From the NCBI GenBank assembly GCA_031262125.1, contig JAISII010000045.1:1-8196 (forward strand): a stretch of 8,196 nucleotides of DNA. Direction: 5' to 3'. Under the pieces are notes generated by a model. The model was not told the DNA's origin and ran no database searches. It worked only from the letters and a program-made list of their open reading frames with translations. Made by a program: the position numbers and the translations under genes. The stretch comes from Oscillospiraceae bacterium. GTDB lineage: Bacteria > Bacillota > Clostridia > Oscillospirales > Acutalibacteraceae. This document shows, one piece after another, positions 5,771 to 8,196 of this stretch. Within the stretch, counting starts at the first letter, position 1, and each line of letters opens with the position of its first letter.

Positions 5771-5816
5771 CCCTCGGCAGAGCTTAAAAGAAAGCTTGCC
5801 GGGGGTGTTTTTGTTT
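5771..5816 (+). terminator. Intrinsic terminator after khpA
   Basis: CCCTCGGCA, an unpaired G, then AGCTT (5771-5785) pairs with AAGCTTGCCGGGGG (5792-5805) through a 6-nt loop. The stem is about 14 bp with one G-T pair, and TTTTTGTTT follows within two bases. It should end the ylxM-ffh-rpsP-khpA transcript. Confidence 0.9.
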
Positions 5817-5898
5817 CTTATTCAAGATAAAAACAAAAGTTTTTGTTAAAATTTTAAATTAGCGACATTATTTGACGAGTTTCTTAAAATAATAAGTT

Positions 5899-5904
5899 TA
5901 TAAT
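5899..5904 (+). promoter_or_regulatory. Probable -10 of the CHAP-SH3 gene
   Basis: A TATAAT stands 127 bases before the ATG. The best -35 candidate, TTGACG at 5872-5877, is 21 bp away, too far for a standard promoter, so an activator or alternative spacing may be needed. Transcription from this box would start near 5911. A 7-bp dyad, AACAAAA/TTTTGTT (5832-5847), lies upstream and could be an operator (weak). Confidence 0.45.
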
Positions 5905-5915
5905 TGCTTTGGAAA

Positions 5916-5982
5916 TATCTTCTAATATGTACGGATAGCGAAAAGGAGGGTTGTTTTTCAAAACTATCGTACTAAGAAGATA
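5916..5982 (+). promoter_or_regulatory. Large structured leader hairpin of the CHAP-SH3 gene
   Basis: TATCTTCT (5916-5923) pairs exactly with AGAAGATA (5975-5982). Inside it, GTACGGATAG (5929-5938) pairs with CTATCGTAC (5964-5972) with one bulged G. Inside that, GAAAA can pair with the TTTTC around 5953-5959, leaving an apical loop rich in GGAGGG. The hairpin would occupy the first bases of the transcript and end 48 nt before the ATG. It does not match a riboswitch consensus that I can recall. It could be a 5' stabiliser, a protein-binding site or an undescribed cis-element. Confidence 0.6.
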
Positions 5983-6030
5983 AATTTAGAAAAATTAAAA
6001 ACTTAAATTTTAAGAAAGAAGGAATTTTAA

Positions 6031-6960
6031 ATGAAAAAGACCTTAGCTGTTTTACTTGCTGTACTTATGCTCTTTTCTCTCTCTGTTATCAGTGCCTCCG
6101 CCGTAAGCCAATCCAGTGCTTTGGCTTGGGCAGAATCAAAAATCGGTACTTACTATGACTATGACGGCGTTTACGGTTCTCAATGTGTTGATTTGGTGCT
6201 TGGCTATTACGATTACTTTGGTCAAGGTCCGGTTTCGGGCAATGCCGATGACTTTTCGTGGAACGCAGTTCCCGCCGGTTTTACCCGTTATTCTTTTGCA
6301 AATATCCCCGGCGGCATCCAGCCCGGAGACATTTTTGTAAACACCAGCGGTACTTACGGGCATGTGGGTATTATTTATTCGGTAAGCGGCACCAACTCGT
6401 TTGTTAGCATAGATGCTAACTGGCCCGATTACAGCGGACAGGCTGCAAACGACACCGGCGAAGACAACCGAGCAATAAAATATGTTACCCACAACAACTA
6501 TTCTCTTTGGGGTGTAATTCGTCCGACCTTCACTTCTTCACCCGCAAGCGGTTCAAATGAATCTTGGAGAACAACCGACGCTGTTAATATGCGTAGCGGC
6601 CCCGGCACAAGCTACGGCACATATACCACAGTTCCGGCACAAACAACAGTAACTGTTACCGACAAAATCGTTTCGGGCAGCTATACTTGGGGTCGTGTGT
6701 CCTACGGCGGCTATATCGGTTACATTGCTCTTGACTTTGCAACCAAGCTAAGCGGCACTTTCTCTCAGAGCTGGACAACAACCGATGCTGTTAATATGCG
6801 TAGCGGCCCCGGCACGGGCTATGGCGTAATTATCACCGTGCCTGCCTATGCAAATATTACAGTAACTATGAAGTATATTTCCGGCGGCTACACTTGGGGC
6901 TATGTTTCCTATAACGGCTACTCGGGTTATTTAGCTTTAGATTATGCCACGCAAAACTAA
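6031..6960 (+). CDS. Secreted CHAP-domain peptidoglycan hydrolase with two SH3b domains
   Basis: 309 residues. Signal peptide 1-24 (MKKTLAVLLAVLMLF... ending SASA). The CHAP domain spans about 27-165, with the catalytic Cys52 in SQCVDLVLGYY and His111 in TYGHVGIIYS; Asp128 or Asn130 in SIDANW may complete the site. CHAP enzymes are amidases or endopeptidases that cut peptidoglycan. Two SH3b domains follow, at about 178-238 and 246-305, each beginning WxTTDAVNMRSGPGTxYG; such domains usually anchor enzymes to the cell wall. No transmembrane anchor or LPXTG follows, so the protein is probably released or wall-bound. Start: AAGGA at 6019-6023, 7 nt before ATG. It is a single-gene unit with its own leader and terminator. 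It could be an autolysin or a secreted antibacterial enzyme; no phage genes or holin are nearby, which favours a housekeeping role. Confidence 0.93.
   Translation: MKKTLAVLLAVLMLFSLSVISASAVSQSSALAWAESKIGTYYDYDGVYGSQCVDLVLGYYDYFGQGPVSGNADDFSWNAVPAGFTRYSFANIPGGIQPGDIFVNTSGTYGHVGIIYSVSGTNSFVSIDANWPDYSGQAANDTGEDNRAIKYVTHNNYSLWGVIRPTFTSSPASGSNESWRTTDAVNMRSGPGTSYGTYTTVPAQTTVTVTDKIVSGSYTWGRVSYGGYIGYIALDFATKLSGTFSQSWTTTDAVNMRSGPGTGYGVIITVPAYANITVTMKYISGGYTWGYVSYNGYSGYLALDYATQN
6571..6825 (+). repeat. Duplicated SH3b-coding segment
   Basis: A 48-bp block at 6571-6618 recurs at 6778-6825 with four substitutions, three of them outside the shared core encoding TTDAVNMRSGPGT. The 207-bp period equals 69 codons, one SH3b domain. 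The rest of each domain is more diverged, so the duplication is not brand new or the block has been kept similar by selection or gene conversion. Confidence 0.85.
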
Positions 6961-7020
6961 ATAAAATTCGCCTGTAAAAAGCAAAATTTAGTGTTTTACC
7001 GTTTAAAAAATAAATAACCA

Positions 7021-7068
7021 TCCCCCGACAAGCTTTCTTTTTAAGCTTTGTCGGGGGAGTTTTTGTTT
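7021..7068 (+). terminator. Intrinsic terminator after the CHAP-SH3 gene
   Basis: TCCCCCGAC (7021-7029) plus AAGCTT (7030-7035) pairs with AAGCTT (7043-7048), a bulged T, and GTCGGGGGA (7050-7058). The 15-bp stem is followed by GTTTTTGTTT. It closely resembles the terminator after khpA in stem, loop side and tail sequence. Confidence 0.92.
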
Positions 7069-7072
7069 CTAT

Positions 7073-7255
7073 AAATCTTGCCTTGCAAACCACCCCGTCT
7101 CAACACTCATTTCATAAGTGTTGAGCCACCCCTCCCCAGAGGGGAATTTTAGCACAACAACGAGACTTTTTCGAGTGTACCCTAAAGTCTCCCTCTTAGA
7201 GGGGGATGTCGGCGAAGCCGACAGGGGGAGAAAAGAGAAAATCTTACCTCTTGCA
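7073..7255. repeat. Palindrome-cluster intergenic repeat, possibly MITE-like
   Basis: This gene-free stretch between convergent genes holds four inverted repeats in a row. They are CTCAACACT/AGTGTTGAG (7099-7125), CCCCTC/GAGGGG (7129-7144), GAGACTTT/AAAGTCTC (7162-7191) and GTCGGC-GAA-GCCGAC (7208-7222). The last is nested in CTCCC (7189-7193)/GGGAG (7226-7230). Imperfect direct repeats flank the cluster: AAATCTTGCCTTGCA (7073-7087) and AAATCTTACCTCTTGCA (7239-7255), differing by one substitution and a 2-nt insertion. Similar CTCCCTCT...GTCGGCGAAGCCGAC blocks occur as dispersed intergenic repeats in gut Clostridia, to my recollection. No transposase or coding content is present. Confidence 0.6.
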
Positions 7256-7256
7256 G

Positions 7257-8196
7257 CTAAAACTTCTTCGGCTTTGGCCAATCGTGGTTTTCTGCCGAGA
7301 AAAATTTGTGGGTATCTATGCTGCCGGAACGGAATTTTAAGAACCATACCGAGCAAATTGCATAAAACAAAGTTGCTGCCAAAATATCAATCCAATAACC
7401 CAAATACATACCAAACATTGTTGCCGCCACAATTGCAATTATAACCGCAGCCAAAAGCTTATAAGCCGGCACGGTATACCCTCTCTTTATAGTGCCTAAG
7501 GGGTACATTTTTCTAAACCGCAATATCATAATTGCCGAATATAAATAAACATACAGTGCCGAAATGATAGAAAACGTAATAACGTGGTCGAGCATACCCG
7601 TAAAGGCAAACACTGCTGCAATGGGTACTAAAAACAGCGTTGCACGATAAGGTGTTTTGTGTTTGGGGTGCAAAGCAGAGAAAAACTCAGGCATCAGCGT
7701 ATCACGAGACATCGAAAACAAAGCACGGCTGGAGTCTATGATACAGCCGTTGCTGCTTGCAAGGCAAGAAAACACAGTGCCGATAAGCAGTAATGCTATC
7801 AGCACGGGCACGCCTGTTTGTTTAGCGGCATCAAATAACGGATACACCGAGCTGCCCAAAACGTCGGGCGGTATTAAGCTGGAACAAACAAACCATGTAA
7901 GAGTTGCCCCCACCAAAAGAGAAATCATTGCTATAAGGCTGCCAAGCGGCAAGGCACGGTGGGTCGAGCGGCATTCCTCTGCCGACATTGCAGTACCCTC
8001 TATGCCCAAATAAAACCACATGCCGAATTGCAACGCAGCAATAATGCCCAAAAAGCCGTGAGATAACCCGTTAGAAAGTGTCGCCAGCTGTGCTGCGGCA
8101 TCGGCAGAGCCGAAAAACACAGTATAAACCACCAGCACAACAATGCTTATAAACGCAATTGCTGTAATTATTAGGTTAATTGTAAGAGTAGATAAA
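7257..8196 (-). CDS. APC-family amino acid/amine permease (partial)
   Basis: The frame is open from the TAG at 7257-7259 to the right edge; 312 residues of the C-terminal part are visible. Roughly 150 N-terminal residues and the start codon are missing, judged by usual APC length. Family signs: WFYLGIEGTAMSAEECRSTH (about 60-79 of the fragment), the conserved helix-6 region of APC transporters; then CLASSNGCIIDSSRALFSMS with RDTLMPEFFSALHPKHKTPY, the typical loop 8-9 signature; and RFRKMYPLGTIKRGYTVP near the end. About eight helices are visible. These segments remind me of ethanolamine permease-like (Eat) members, but substrate assignment is weak; import of an amino acid or amine with a cation is the safe statement. 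It converges on the CHAP gene, and its stop lies two bases from the palindrome cluster. No strong terminator for this strand is evident. Confidence 0.88.
   Translation of the reverse strand, partial: LSTLTINLIITAIAFISIVVLVVYTVFFGSADAAAQLATLSNGLSHGFLGIIAALQFGMWFYLGIEGTAMSAEECRSTHRALPLGSLIAMISLLVGATLTWFVCSSLIPPDVLGSSVYPLFDAAKQTGVPVLIALLLIGTVFSCLASSNGCIIDSSRALFSMSRDTLMPEFFSALHPKHKTPYRATLFLVPIAAVFAFTGMLDHVITFSIISALYVYLYSAIMILRFRKMYPLGTIKRGYTVPAYKLLAAVIIAIVAATMFGMYLGYWIDILAATLFYAICSVWFLKFRSGSIDTHKFFSAENHDWPKPKKF

Noticed and set aside
5944..5958. AGGAGGG in the CHAP leader as a ribosome binding site for a leader peptide
   Set aside because: No ATG, GTG or TTG stands at a usable distance with a meaningful frame; the motif lies in the apical loop of the hairpin.
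5916..5982. c-di-AMP (ydaO) riboswitch before the wall hydrolase
   Set aside because: The element is a single long hairpin of 67 nt; the longer multi-helix ydaO core is not recognisable.
7118..7444. Plus-strand ORF running through the palindrome cluster into the permease
   Set aside because: It is antisense to the conserved permease C-terminus, has no ribosome binding site and a composition typical of non-coding palindromes.

Overview
The window looks like a chromosomal segment from a low-GC, Gram-positive, probably gut-dwelling member of the Clostridia (Oscillospiraceae/Ruminococcaceae-like). The signs are AT-rich intergenic DNA, strong AGGAGG/AAGGTGG ribosome binding sites, consensus sigma-A promoters, the Firmicutes gene order ylxM-ffh-rpsP-khpA, and a secreted dockerin protein. 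The family placement is inference from gene content, not a measurement.

Left part (1-2958, all minus strand). At the left edge is a secreted protein cut by the window. It has a signal peptide, a type I dockerin, a linker of six 13-residue Thr/Glu/Pro repeats, and a downstream module resembling a starch-binding CBM26. Next is a two-gene unit coding for a zinc-ribbon/TM2 membrane protein and a DUF2752 membrane protein. It has its own extended -10 promoter. In the TM2 gene a hairpin lies exactly between the Shine-Dalgarno sequence and the start codon. Then comes an Ala-rich polytopic membrane protein that I do not recognise.

Middle (3155-5816, plus strand). A near-perfect sigma-A promoter, with a 9-bp hairpin at the expected transcript start, drives ylxM (HTH regulator), ffh (SRP GTPase), rpsP (ribosomal protein S16) and khpA (KH-domain RNA-binding protein). 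A strong intrinsic terminator closes the unit. The rimM-trmD-rplS genes that usually follow in Firmicutes are not here. The ffh-rpsP and rpsP-khpA gaps are unusually long for this operon and hold several small hairpins.

Right part (5817-8196). A secreted CHAP-amidase with two SH3b domains (plus strand) has a long leader containing a large hairpin near the predicted 5' end, and it is bounded by two look-alike terminators. It converges on an APC-family permease (minus strand, cut by the right edge). Between them lies a cluster of perfect palindromes flanked by imperfect direct repeats, resembling a small non-coding dispersed or MITE-like element.

I see no CRISPR array, tRNA, rRNA, integrase, transposase or defence gene. 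The most unusual signals are RNA-level: the SD-hairpin-ATG arrangement at 2148-2191, the CHAP leader hairpin at 5916-5982 and the palindrome cluster at 7091-7236.
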